From Candidatus Pacearchaeota archaeon (lineage in GTDB: Archaea > Nanobdellota > Nanobdellia > Pacearchaeales > GW2011-AR1): a stretch of 25,544 nt of DNA. The notes beneath the pieces were generated by a model. It was given only the letters and a program-made list of their open reading frames with translations, had not been told where the DNA came from and did no database searches. Below, piece by piece: positions 6,886 through 14,861 of this stretch. Position 1 is the stretch's first letter; each line of letters starts with the position of its first letter. The position numbers were made by a program, and so were the translations under genes. Where the stretch lies: the NCBI GenBank assembly GCA_016234065.1, contig JACQLJ010000012.1, positions 1 to 25,544 of the forward strand, given 5' to 3'.

Positions 6886-7170
6886 TTATTCTAATTTATT
6901 TATGTTAGATTTCTTCTCCAATACCTCAATCCTTTGCTGTAAATGGTAAATTTCATTTGAGAGATTTTCAATTTTTTCAATCATACTAGAAATCCTTTTG
7001 GCAAGATTTCTCCTTTTTTCTTCAGAATTTAAATCTTTATTGAAGGAAACGCCCTCCTGTGGCTCATCATCCCTAAAAGGGAACGTGCGCTCTCGCGGGT
7101 TTTTTACAATTTTCTCTCTTTCAGTTAAATCAAGAATTTTCTTGTTTTCCCAAAAGCCAAATATTCCCAT
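6886..7170 (-). CDS. hypothetical coiled-coil protein, 94 aa
   Basis: Not recognised. MGIFGFWENKK at the start is followed by a charged, probably flexible stretch (RERTFPFRDDEPQEG), then a heptad-rich helix from about residue 50 to 88 (SSMIEKIENLSNEIYHLQQR and onward) that suggests a dimeric coiled coil. There is no signal peptide. It sits 29 bp upstream of gltX on the same strand and is probably cotranscribed with it. Confidence 0.6.
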   Translation of the reverse strand: MGIFGFWENKKILDLTEREKIVKNPRERTFPFRDDEPQEGVSFNKDLNSEEKRRNLAKRISSMIEKIENLSNEIYHLQQRIEVLEKKSNINKLE

Positions 7171-7273
7171 AAAAAATATAGTTATATGAGATATTTAAGA
7201 TTTTTTGTGGTGCACTATAACAATCCTCTTGGATTTTAGAAACCTTTTTTAATAAACATTACTTTTAATTGGA

Positions 7274-8788
7274 ATGATATCAACTATTCAGCAAATCATA
7301 GGAAAAGTCAATCCTTTGCTTTATGCAAAAGATGGAAAAGAACTTTTAAAAAAATATGGCTCATGGGACAAAATTCCTGATGAAGAAGTAGGAAAGATAA
7401 TACCAAAACCTCTTTCAGAGCACAGATTAGTTTACGATTCAACATCAGAGACATTGGAGCCAATTTATTTTTTCACTATTGATTTGATGTCAAATGAACT
7501 CGGGCTTGATACAGAAAAACTAATGGATAATTTTACTTCCACACCCGGCTCGGCGCATTTTGCAGAACTCGGGCAAAGAGCGACGATAATGCAACAAAAT
7601 GCAACAAGAATACTCGGAGATGTAAACAATGTTATGAGAAGCATTTTGAATATAATTTATGACTTGAGAGAATTTAGGATACGACTAAAATCCTACGACG
7701 ATGCAAAGGTGGAAGACAAATCAAAACGCGAGGCCGCCTTGCTTTCATTGAAACAAATATGGCTTGATAAAGTTGATATAAGCAAAGGTAATACAAGCGT
7801 AAAGGCAATGGCTTTCGGGCAGGGCGGCTATCAAACACTTATTGATGCATTTCTGATTTCAAAAGATGAAAAAGACGCTGAAAAGATTGACTTGAATGAA
7901 AGAGTCAAAAGAATTTTAATTCCTAGAATTCAGGAATTTAACTTTTGGCTGAGGGAATCAGAAGTTGAATTAAGAAAAAGATATGAACTTGAAAAAACAT
8001 ACTTAAAAAGCCAGGTCAACAGCATGAAAATTTATTCCAGATGGGCAAAACCATACTTGAGAGCAGCACAGGAACTTGAGATGAATGCCACTGGGAAAAA
8101 TCCAGAGAGAAATCCTTTACTAGTTAAAACATTCAACACCATCTTTCTTGAACTAACAATTTTAGGAAAATCAAAACTTGATATTAAAAGTTCTGTGCTT
8201 GAAAGAGCACTACCTCTTGAATTGGAAAATGTCAAGAAATGGAACTTCAAGAGAGATTATTTCAGCTGCATTTTAGTTGATTTTAAGTTCAGAGGAATTC
8301 CGCAAAGAATAGACGCAAGAACACCGCAATATGTTTTCGGAGGCAGGACAGAAATAATATTCACATCATACGCGCTCAACTCCGATGAGATTAAAGCACT
8401 GGACAGCGAGCTGGAAAAATCAGACATAAGCGACGTCCTAAAATTAGTGGAAGGCATGACAACCGAGTCATTGGAAAAATTCCAGCAAGACATAAATTAT
8501 TTTTTGGAGGAAAAGGACTTTACGAAAACTGAAATGCCTAGTGAAAAGGAAAGTCCTAAAAAAAATGATGAGTCAAACCCTTTTCTTGCATTAATTGGCG
8601 CATACAATAAAAGTCCAAAGGAGCCGGAAAAAATCTTCTCGGGCACCGTGAAGTCGGAAATATTGGCTCCTGACAACTGGATTGAAAAAACGCAATTAAG
8701 AAGAGTTGCGGGAGAAAAAGCAAAAGCCACTACTTTTAATGCATTTGACATTTACAAGCAGGCGCATGGAATGATGAGTTACACCTGA
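7274..8788 (+). CDS. large helical protein of unknown function, 504 aa
   Basis: I do not recognise this family. The sequence is mostly helical and cytosolic, without signal peptide or membrane segment. A short N-terminal part (MISTIQQIIGKVNPLLYAKD) precedes long amphipathic helices (about 100-290, including VNNVMRSILNIIYDLREFRI and LRESEVELRKRYELEKTYLK). A mixed region with beta character follows (about 325-370, FSCILVDFKFRGIPQRIDAR), then a charged linker (about 415-445) and a C-terminal tail. It heads a plus-strand run with the Lys-rich, TIM-barrel and nucleotidyltransferase genes. Gaps of 43-88 bp with possible TATA boxes suggest coordinated but not tightly coupled expression. Confidence 0.8.
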   Translation: MISTIQQIIGKVNPLLYAKDGKELLKKYGSWDKIPDEEVGKIIPKPLSEHRLVYDSTSETLEPIYFFTIDLMSNELGLDTEKLMDNFTSTPGSAHFAELGQRATIMQQNATRILGDVNNVMRSILNIIYDLREFRIRLKSYDDAKVEDKSKREAALLSLKQIWLDKVDISKGNTSVKAMAFGQGGYQTLIDAFLISKDEKDAEKIDLNERVKRILIPRIQEFNFWLRESEVELRKRYELEKTYLKSQVNSMKIYSRWAKPYLRAAQELEMNATGKNPERNPLLVKTFNTIFLELTILGKSKLDIKSSVLERALPLELENVKKWNFKRDYFSCILVDFKFRGIPQRIDARTPQYVFGGRTEIIFTSYALNSDEIKALDSELEKSDISDVLKLVEGMTTESLEKFQQDINYFLEEKDFTKTEMPSEKESPKKNDESNPFLALIGAYNKSPKEPEKIFSGTVKSEILAPDNWIEKTQLRRVAGEKAKATTFNAFDIYKQAHGMMSYT

Positions 8789-8831
8789 TTCTTCAAGAAA
8801 TATTTTAATAGTTGTAATATTTATTTTTATC

Positions 8832-9404
8832 ATGAAAAAAGTTGTTAAAAAAAATAAAAAGAAAGCTGAGAAAAAAACTAAAAAAAAGCCAAGAGAAAAA
8901 TCAGCACAAAAAGAAACAAAAGTTATTGATGAAAAAAAGACAACTAATCTAGAAAACCAACTTATTTTAAACGAAGAGGGATTTGATATTGGTAGATTTG
9001 CTGCAGGAATAAAAATCCCAAAAGCACCTGTTTTAGAAAGAGTAACATTTCAACAGCCAAGGAACATTCAGCAAGGAGTTCAAACAGAGCAAACAAAAAA
9101 AGAAGATGAACTAAAATATGGGACAAGAGTTGATTACGGAATGAATAGAACTGCGAACAAAGATAGAGAAATAAGACATCAAACAGCAACCGAGTATGTA
9201 ACAGGAAAAGACGAAAAAAGAAAATTTCAGGGAGCAGAAGCATTTGACCAGTCTATGGTAAAAGTAATCCCTAATGAAGAAAGAAGAAATATTTTTCTTG
9301 GTCAACTAACTAACCCAAATTATGAAATTAGAAACGAAAAAAGGGATGTTGCTTTAGCAAGAGTTGGCAGCGAATATGAAATTAAAAAAAGAAAATATGA
9401 ATAA
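8832..9404 (+). CDS. Lys-rich, probably disordered protein, 190 aa
   Basis: No family recognised. Residues 1-37 are almost entirely Lys, Arg and Glu, like nucleic-acid-binding tails of histone-like or ribosomal proteins. The rest is Gln, Arg and Glu rich with little hydrophobic core (QQGVQTEQTKKEDELKYGTR, then KDREIRHQTATEY), so much of it is likely disordered or folds on a partner. It lies 43 bp after the 504-aa gene. A role as RNA- or DNA-binding adaptor for its neighbours is inference from charge alone. Confidence 0.7.
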   Translation: MKKVVKKNKKKAEKKTKKKPREKSAQKETKVIDEKKTTNLENQLILNEEGFDIGRFAAGIKIPKAPVLERVTFQQPRNIQQGVQTEQTKKEDELKYGTRVDYGMNRTANKDREIRHQTATEYVTGKDEKRKFQGAEAFDQSMVKVIPNEERRNIFLGQLTNPNYEIRNEKRDVALARVGSEYEIKKRKYE

Positions 9405-9455
9405 TATTTCCATGTTTCCCTCAAAACTCGGGAAAAAGAAAATACGAGTGAAAAA

Positions 9456-9470
9456 ATTAATAAATATTGA
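9456..9470 (+). promoter_or_regulatory. TATA box of TIM-barrel gene
   Basis: AATTAATAAATATTG lies 23-37 bp upstream of the ATG at 9493, in an 88-bp gap, suggesting this gene has its own promoter inside the cluster. Confidence 0.4.
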
Positions 9471-9492
9471 TTACTAACAAATAATAAATAAA

Positions 9493-11322
9493 ATGGCAGA
9501 TTACAATATTCCAGACATTTACCAAGGAGGATATTCCAGTTTGAACCCCACTTACGGGAGTATTTTTACTGGCTACAGAGTTAAGGACACTTCAACTATC
9601 GGTGTTTCAACTGACCCAAGAACAGCGAATGTTCTGAAAGATGTTTCTGACAAACTCGCGTCTGGACAAAAAACTACAGAACTTTCATTAATTGATTTAG
9701 GAACTCCATTAGACACAATCACAAAACAGCAACTTGCTGAAGTAAGAAGATTGGCTAAATTAACAGGGGTTGACATAACTGTTCACGGCCCTATAAATGA
9801 CGCTTCTGGAGCAACACAGCAAGGATTTGATGAAAATCAAAGGCAAGTTGCTGAAAGAAAACTGATTAATTCAATAGAGAGAGCAGAGGAGTTAAATGAA
9901 AATGGGAATATTCCTGTAACTTTTCATACTTCAAATGCTCTTCCTGGAAAGACATGGGGGATAGATGAAAAGGGTAAGATTAATACAATGGTGCTTCCGG
10001 TTGTAAATCAGGATACTGGACAAATGACTGCTGTAAAAAGAGAGGAAAGATATTACCCCACTATTGACAAAGAAGGAAAAGCAAGAAAAGTTCTCTTCAT
10101 CCCTGAAGAAAGGATTGAAAGTCTTAACTTATCTGACTGGGAGAATAATCTTCAGCAAGTAATTGTTCCGAAAGAACATGCAGATAGAATAATAAGAGAA
10201 TCACTTCCACTTGTCAGTGAGATTTATGGAAAAATCCAAAAAGGAGAATATTCTGCGGAAGAATTGGAAAAAAACCCAATTCAGAGAAATGCAATAAATA
10301 GATTGTCAAACGCACAAAACCAGCTTAAAGATGTTCAGTTACATCTTGATTCTTTGTTTCATAAAGCATACAAGTATGGAACAGAAGAAGAGAAAAAATA
10401 TCTTAATTTTATTGCACAGGATTTCACAAAAAGAATGGTAACAATAGAAAGAGATGGCGTTGCTGATCCCTTAAAGTACTCTGATGCCCTTCAAAATCTA
10501 ATGATTGGACTATATCCAAAAGATATTAAAGTTGGAGATAAAGAAATAAAATTCAATGCCCCTCAAGTTTACAAACCAGCTGAAGAATATGCTTTGGAAA
10601 AAACAGCGCAGACATTTGGCAATGTTGCATTTGAGTCATGGAAGAAATTTGGAAGCAAAGCGCCGATAATAAACATTGAAAATCCTCCTGCGGGCGGCGG
10701 TTTGTCCACTGGAGAGGACTTGAAAAATGTGATTGAAGAATCAAGAAAAAAATTTGCTGAAAAGTTAGTAAAAGAAAAACATTTTTCAGAAACGCAGGCG
10801 AAAAAAGAAGCAGAGAAAATGATTGGCGCAACGTGGGATGTTGGGCACATCAATCAGTTGAGAAGATATGGTTTTACAGGAGAACAAATTTTGGAAGAGG
10901 CGAAAAAGATTGCGCCTTATGTAAGACATATTCACTTGTCTGATAATTTTGGAATGGATAATATTGAATTGCCGATGGGAATGGGAAATGTTGACTTCAA
11001 AGAAACAATGAAGATTCTTGGGGAAAAAGGTGAAAAGGCAAAGAAAATTGTTGAGGCGGCGCATTGGTGGCAGCACATGCAATCATCGCCTTTCGCTGTC
11101 TCTTTAGAGGCGTTGGGGGCGCCTTTATATTCTACATTTGGAATGCCTTATTGGAATCAAAGTGTAGGTCTTCATCAAGGTTATCTCGGTGGCTATGGAA
11201 CCATGCTTCCACAAATAAATTATGAAACATTCGGAGCTGGGTTCTCAAATCTTCCGATGGAACTCGGGGGACAAAGACAGCAGACAGGAAGAGGAAGATT
11301 AAGCGGAACACCGATGGAGTAG
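9493..11322 (+). CDS. TIM-barrel metalloenzyme-like protein (xylose isomerase / endonuclease IV fold) with large insertion, 609 aa
   Basis: Barrel strands and candidate metal ligands follow the endonuclease IV / sugar isomerase pattern: ELSLIDLGTP (63-72), DITVHGP (H98), VTFHTSN (H145), IINIENPP (E396), ATWDVGHINQ (D449, H452, the D-x2-H motif), VRHIHLSDN (H479, H481) and KIVEAAHW (E521). About 240 residues, largely helical, are inserted between the H145 and E396 strands, doubling the usual size of about 280 aa. A Gly/Gln/Tyr/Met-rich tail (about 550-609) is probably disordered. It could be an AP-endonuclease-like DNA-repair enzyme, a sugar-phosphate isomerase or something new. It sits between the Lys-rich and nucleotidyltransferase genes. 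Confidence 0.8.
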   Translation: MADYNIPDIYQGGYSSLNPTYGSIFTGYRVKDTSTIGVSTDPRTANVLKDVSDKLASGQKTTELSLIDLGTPLDTITKQQLAEVRRLAKLTGVDITVHGPINDASGATQQGFDENQRQVAERKLINSIERAEELNENGNIPVTFHTSNALPGKTWGIDEKGKINTMVLPVVNQDTGQMTAVKREERYYPTIDKEGKARKVLFIPEERIESLNLSDWENNLQQVIVPKEHADRIIRESLPLVSEIYGKIQKGEYSAEELEKNPIQRNAINRLSNAQNQLKDVQLHLDSLFHKAYKYGTEEEKKYLNFIAQDFTKRMVTIERDGVADPLKYSDALQNLMIGLYPKDIKVGDKEIKFNAPQVYKPAEEYALEKTAQTFGNVAFESWKKFGSKAPIINIENPPAGGGLSTGEDLKNVIEESRKKFAEKLVKEKHFSETQAKKEAEKMIGATWDVGHINQLRRYGFTGEQILEEAKKIAPYVRHIHLSDNFGMDNIELPMGMGNVDFKETMKILGEKGEKAKKIVEAAHWWQHMQSSPFAVSLEALGAPLYSTFGMPYWNQSVGLHQGYLGGYGTMLPQINYETFGAGFSNLPMELGGQRQQTGRGRLSGTPME

Positions 11323-11372
11323 AAAAGGTATTTAAAAGTAAATATATATCAGAGAATATAAAAGGTGATTAA

Positions 11373-12359
11373 ATGGCTGACTTAAAAGAGGCGAGATTTC
11401 TTGAGGAATTAAGAAGAGACATATCAAAAATTGACAAAGAAGTAAATTTGAACAAGAGACAAAATTCTAAAAATGTCTTTAAGGGCTTTAAAAAAACAGG
11501 CAAAGCAAAAAAAATTTCTTCAGATATTGAACTTAATGAAAAAGATAACCGCTTGAAATTGTCAAACAAAACAAATCCAACGCTTCATTTGAAGACAGAA
11601 TCAGAAATTGCAATGGATTTTGCGACGAAGGCCTACCAAAACTTCAATAAAATTGTAAAGTCAGTAATATTGTTCGGCTCTGCTGCAAAAAAAACACAAA
11701 CCCCTGGCTCTGACATTGATATAATAATAATTGTTGATGATGCTTCAATAAGATGGAATCAGGAACTTATAGCTTGGTATAGAGAAGAGCTTGAAAAAAT
11801 CGTGCAGAAAAATCCTTACAAAAAAAATCTTCATATTAACACAATAAAGTTAACCACGTGGTGGGATGATTTAATTCGCGGCGATCCAGTGGTTGTGAAC
11901 ATTATAAGAGATGGCGAAGCGCTTATTGATTTTGGGGGATTTTTTGAACCGCTGAAATATCTTCTTTCTACAGGGAGAATAAAGTCAACGCCAGAAGCAA
12001 TTTATAGCTTGCTTCAGAGAGCGCCGCAACATATTTCACGAAGCAAAATAGCAGAGTTAAATGTCGTTGAGGGACTTTTCTGGAGCATGGTTGATTCTTC
12101 TCATGCTGCATTAATAGCAGCGAAGATTTCACCTCCATCGCCAGAACACATTCCAATTGCACTAAAAGAAAACTTCGTGGACACTGGAAAATTAAAAATG
12201 AAATATGTAATTGATTACAGAGACATGTTTATGCTTCACAAAAGAATCTCTCACGGCGAGATAACTGATTTGAAAGGCGTGCCACTTGATCAGTTGCAAG
12301 AAAAAGCAGAGGACTTTCTCAGCACGATGGCGAGATTAGTTGATAGTATTATTAGTTAG
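11373..12359 (+). CDS. nucleotidyltransferase with HEPN-like C-terminal domain, 328 aa
   Basis: A basic tail (1-70) is followed by a Pol-beta-type nucleotidyltransferase domain: ILFGSAAKKTQ (G102, S103), GSDIDIIIIVDD (D114, D116), and the third-strand region HINTIKLTTWWDD (154-166). The C-terminal part (about 190-328) is helical like HEPN domains, with R283-x5-H289 in YRDMFMLH matching the R-x4-6-H pattern. MNT and HEPN are usually separate toxin-antitoxin partners. Here they are one chain and retain both active-site signatures. A paralogue lies at 16147-17931 (shared IRDG, LLSTGRIKSTPEAI, ISPPSPE blocks). GGTATTTAAAAG at about 11327 can serve as TATA, and AAGGTGAT precedes the ATG. Confidence 0.82.
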   Translation: MADLKEARFLEELRRDISKIDKEVNLNKRQNSKNVFKGFKKTGKAKKISSDIELNEKDNRLKLSNKTNPTLHLKTESEIAMDFATKAYQNFNKIVKSVILFGSAAKKTQTPGSDIDIIIIVDDASIRWNQELIAWYREELEKIVQKNPYKKNLHINTIKLTTWWDDLIRGDPVVVNIIRDGEALIDFGGFFEPLKYLLSTGRIKSTPEAIYSLLQRAPQHISRSKIAELNVVEGLFWSMVDSSHAALIAAKISPPSPEHIPIALKENFVDTGKLKMKYVIDYRDMFMLHKRISHGEITDLKGVPLDQLQEKAEDFLSTMARLVDSIIS

Positions 12360-12361
12360 CT

Positions 12362-12553
12362 TTATCTTTTTGTAAAATAATGCAATGTTCTTCTGCTTTC
12401 ATCACGAGGGTCAACGAAATAAACCTCAGCTTCTTCAGGAATTTCTAGTTTAACGCCATCTTCTTTAATTCTAGTTGAGTGATAACTTAATGATTCTGGC
12501 ATTCCTTCAAGGGAAAATCCGTCGCTTGTTTTAACTTCAATTAGTTGTACCAT
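12362..12553 (-). CDS. hypothetical protein, 63 aa
   Basis: Not recognised. Small, probably beta-rich (MVQLIEVKTSDGFSLEG, then VKLEIPEEAEVYFVDPRDES), with no Cys and no membrane segment. It starts 6 bp after the stop of the upstream 205-aa gene, so the two are likely one operon. It converges on the nucleotidyltransferase gene with 2 bp between them. Confidence 0.55.
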   Translation of the reverse strand: MVQLIEVKTSDGFSLEGMPESLSYHSTRIKEDGVKLEIPEEAEVYFVDPRDESRRTLHYFTKR

Positions 12554-12559
12554 TTTATC

Positions 12560-13177
12560 TTAAGTCGCTTTTGGTTCTTTAGGTTTATACTTTTCAGAAA
12601 TTGCTTCTCCTACTTTATTGAAATCAGCATAAGAATTTGAAGAAGTCATTTTTAATGCAGCGCCCCTGTCATATGTTTTACTTAAAAGTCCATAAACTTC
12701 TAGGGCATCTTGTTCAGGACCACTTAATTTACTTTCTTTCCCTCCTTGAGAGGATTTTACTATTAAATCTAAAGCAGTGTAATCTTTTAATTCTTTAGGG
12801 ACACTAAATGTAAAAGCAGGACCTGTTAATGTTTTTGTAATTTCTTCAAGCTTTCCTAATTTTACCTGTTGCTTGCTAGATTGAATAATTCTTGCTATTT
12901 GAAGAGAAATGTCATAATCTGTAGCTGTTGGCTCACCGAAAACACCTAGTTGCTCTCCTTCTGCTCTTCTTTCAGCTAAAATTTCTGCTCTTTGAGTGTT
13001 GTAATCCTGACTTGCCACAACACCACCATAAGATTCAACAGCAGAACTCAACCCTGATTGTCCATAAACAAAAGGATTACCTCTAACTAAATTATATCCT
13101 CTTACTTGCTGGAATAATTTATTTACAAGATTGCTTTCAGCAATTCCTGTTGATTCGTTTCCTTTTGTTTTTGCCAT
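12560..13177 (-). CDS. hypothetical protein, 205 aa
   Basis: No family recognised. The N-terminal half is Gly/Ser/Tyr/Gln-rich (VRGYNLVRGNPFVYGQSGLS), the middle is helical (ILAERRAEGEQLG, DISLQIARIIQSSKQQVKLG), and the C-terminus is charged (EKYKPKEPKAT). Its composition resembles the Gly/Gln-rich tail of the nearby 609-aa protein, and it may be a structural or adaptor protein. No signal peptide. A TATA-like GATTTATAAATC (13217-13228) lies about 40-50 bp upstream. The 63-aa gene follows directly. Confidence 0.65.
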   Translation of the reverse strand: MAKTKGNESTGIAESNLVNKLFQQVRGYNLVRGNPFVYGQSGLSSAVESYGGVVASQDYNTQRAEILAERRAEGEQLGVFGEPTATDYDISLQIARIIQSSKQQVKLGKLEEITKTLTGPAFTFSVPKELKDYTALDLIVKSSQGGKESKLSGPEQDALEVYGLLSKTYDRGAALKMTSSNSYADFNKVGEAISEKYKPKEPKAT

Positions 13178-13216
13178 TTTATTGTAATTTTTTACTTAAA
13201 ACTTCCAGAGAAAAGA

Positions 13217-13228
13217 GATTTATAAATC
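13217..13228 (-). promoter_or_regulatory. palindromic TATA box
   Basis: GATTTATAAATC is its own reverse complement and sits 40-51 bp before the 205-aa gene start. It may also read outward into the noncoding element at 13258-13390. Confidence 0.4.
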
Positions 13229-13257
13229 TTTCTATATTGTTACCACTGGATAAGTAG

Positions 13258-13390
13258 AACAACTAACTCTTTTAAATTGCTCTTGCTGGCATCTGATAAT
13301 ATATTCTCGCCTTCTACTCGTGCCCCGACTTTATATTAATAAAATAAATTTGTCAAAGTCAAAGCACTCGCTCGTTATTGGTTAGTTGTT
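13258..13390. repeat. 133-bp inverted-repeat element or structured RNA (copy 2)
   Basis: AACAACTAAC (13258-13267) and its perfect reverse complement GTTAGTTGTT (13381-13390) bound a noncoding stretch. Inside, GTGC-ccc-GACTTT (13320-13332) pairs with AAAGTC-aaa-GCAC (13355-13367), giving a 4-bp and a 6-bp stem around a 3x3 internal loop. It shares ACTCGTGCCCC (13316-13326) and the terminal GGTTAGTTGT with copy 1 at 5046-5106, in the same order and orientation, while the spacers differ in length. No coding frame found. Flanking genes are intact. Confidence 0.6.
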
Positions 13391-13459
13391 AATGTAAAAA
13401 CTTTTGGGTTTATCAATATTGGTAAACAACTGAACGAAGTGAAGCATTTTTAGGCAGGA

Positions 13460-14014
13460 TTAATTTAGCACAAGAACAGGATTTACGTGCTCAGTAAGAA
13501 TACTTTTCCTGCACGGAAGTTTTGGGCCGACTGTTTTTAGAACTTTTCTTCCGATTGCTTCTGCTTTTGGAGTCGCAACTGCCAGCATAAAAATCTTGCC
13601 ACCTGCTTTTATTATTGCTGCTTTGCCAGCTGCTTTTCCGAATGAAAGTTGCATTCCTGTGCTCATTCTGTCTGCGCCAGCTCCTGTAAGCATCTTGTTC
13701 TCTCGCTGAATATGATGGGGATAAGGAAAAATTCTGAAAAAATATTGCCCTGGAATCAAAGTGTCAAGTTGTTTATTGATATACTGCCTGCACGCTTCAA
13801 TAGCATAATTTCTTACTTGACAATCCTCAAGTGAAACAACTGTAAGTTTTATTGGAAATTTTCCCTCTTCAAAAGCCGCTTGATTGCCCATTGTAAATTT
13901 AGTAATCTTATGGGGTGGAACTGCTTTTATGAATGCCTTTCCTTTCACTCTGCTGACTCTTGTATAAGGAACAGCATGTCTCCTTGAATACGACGCTGCT
14001 TTTCTAACTGCCAT
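13460..14014 (-). CDS. rpl10e: 50S ribosomal protein uL16 (L10e)
   Basis: Large-subunit protein near the peptidyl-transferase centre and the 5S rRNA. The 184-aa sequence has the archaeal/eukaryotic L10e features: RRHAVPYTRVSRVKG at the N-terminus, the loop PYPHHIQRENKMLTGAGADR (residues 97-116), MSTGMQLSFGKAAGKAA, and KAAIIKAGGKIFMLAV. The length is normal for the family. Its ATG lies inside the end of the Cys-rich gene (11-bp overlap), so translation is probably coupled. It is the last gene of the eL33 / Cys-rich / uL16 operon. Confidence 0.95.
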   Translation of the reverse strand: MAVRKAASYSRRHAVPYTRVSRVKGKAFIKAVPPHKITKFTMGNQAAFEEGKFPIKLTVVSLEDCQVRNYAIEACRQYINKQLDTLIPGQYFFRIFPYPHHIQRENKMLTGAGADRMSTGMQLSFGKAAGKAAIIKAGGKIFMLAVATPKAEAIGRKVLKTVGPKLPCRKSILTEHVNPVLVLN

Positions 14015-14432
14015 TTTCTACACCCCTAGATTGATATTTTATTTCCCTATAAACACCACATCCCAAATGATTTCCTCTACAAATATTAGGATTTTGTTTT
14101 GACTCGTAACCACAGACGCCTGAAAATGGACATACTAACAAAGATTCTCTTCCCAAACCACTCATAACTTTACCTATAACTTCCCCAAGTTGTTCTTTTC
14201 CTCCTGGGGAATTAAGTTTAAATCTCATCCTTCCTTCTTGATAATTTACTTCAACTTTACTAGAACCATCAGGAGATAAATGTACATGAATATCTCTTCC
14301 AAGATTGTATTCAGTTATTGGATCACGATACCCTCCTTGATCAACCAATATTCCACTAATTACCCCTAAAGTTTTAGATATTGCTTGAGGTTTAAATTTT
14401 ATTATTACACAATCATTATTTGCTCTTGACAT
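14004..14432 (-). CDS. Cys-rich hypothetical protein between two ribosomal protein genes, 142 aa
   Basis: No family recognised. A probable alpha/beta N-terminal part (CVIIKFKPQAISKTLGVISG; then HVHLSPDGSSKVEVNYQEG) is followed by a C-terminal Cys module with C101-x5-C107 and C118-x6-C125 in a Gly/Asn-rich setting, plausible as a zinc or Fe-S site. The ATG is one base after the eL33 stop, and the gene runs 11 bp into uL16, so it is translated with both ribosomal proteins. A role in the ribosome or its assembly is inference from this position. Confidence 0.7.
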   Translation of the reverse strand: MSRANNDCVIIKFKPQAISKTLGVISGILVDQGGYRDPITEYNLGRDIHVHLSPDGSSKVEVNYQEGRMRFKLNSPGGKEQLGEVIGKVMSGLGRESLLVCPFSGVCGYESKQNPNICRGNHLGCGVYREIKYQSRGVENGS

Positions 14433-14433
14433 C

Positions 14434-14802
14434 TTAATTTATCTCCACTTCGCGCCCTGCCTCGGATTTGGTTTTTTCATTTTCACTCGCCAAAATGCTC
14501 ACCTCTGTGGTTAATGCTTGTCCTGGAAGCCCGCGCTCAAAAATCGCTCTTACAACACCTTTGTTTCCATGTGCGCTGGAAATCTTTCCGGAAATTATTT
14601 TTTCTCTCTTTCCGGGTGAAGTCCATTGAACTTCCTTGCCTATGAGCTTTTCTGCCTCGGCTTTTTTTGTTATGCCTGGAATTTCAACTAAGAAATGCCT
14701 TTCGTGAATTGTGTGCCTTCCCATACTAAATTGAATAATTTTTCCTTTCATTTTAAAAGACAACCAAGGTTTTCTTTTAGAAACTTTCCTTTTAATTGTC
14801 AA
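14434..14802 (-). CDS. rpl35ae: 50S ribosomal protein eL33 (L35Ae)
   Basis: Seen: the L35Ae core with GKIIQFSMGRHTIHERHFLVE (from about residue 19), EAEKLIGKEVQW (49-60), GKISSAHGNKGVVRAIFE (72-89) and the hallmark RGLPGQAL (90-97). The core is full length. The start is uncertain. A TTG at 14802 adds a basic tail (MTIKRKVSKRK) and fits the TATA at 14849-14858 with about a 20-nt leader, so I prefer it. An ATG at 14751 gives the usual shorter archaeal N-terminus but has no ribosome-binding site. The protein ends with an acidic extra tail (SENEKTKSEAGREVEIN). Confidence 0.9.
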   Translation of the reverse strand: MTIKRKVSKRKPWLSFKMKGKIIQFSMGRHTIHERHFLVEIPGITKKAEAEKLIGKEVQWTSPGKREKIISGKISSAHGNKGVVRAIFERGLPGQALTTEVSILASENEKTKSEAGREVEIN

Positions 14803-14848
14803 ATCTTATTTTACTTCATTTCTGAATATGGAATTAATAGAAAAGTGG

Positions 14849-14858
14849 TTTTTAAAAG
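14849..14858 (-). promoter_or_regulatory. TATA box of the eL33 operon
   Basis: CTTTTAAAAA on the minus strand places transcription start near 14825, upstream of the TTG at 14802. This supports the TTG start and a single transcript for eL33, the Cys-rich protein and uL16. Confidence 0.45.
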
Positions 14859-14861
14859 TTT

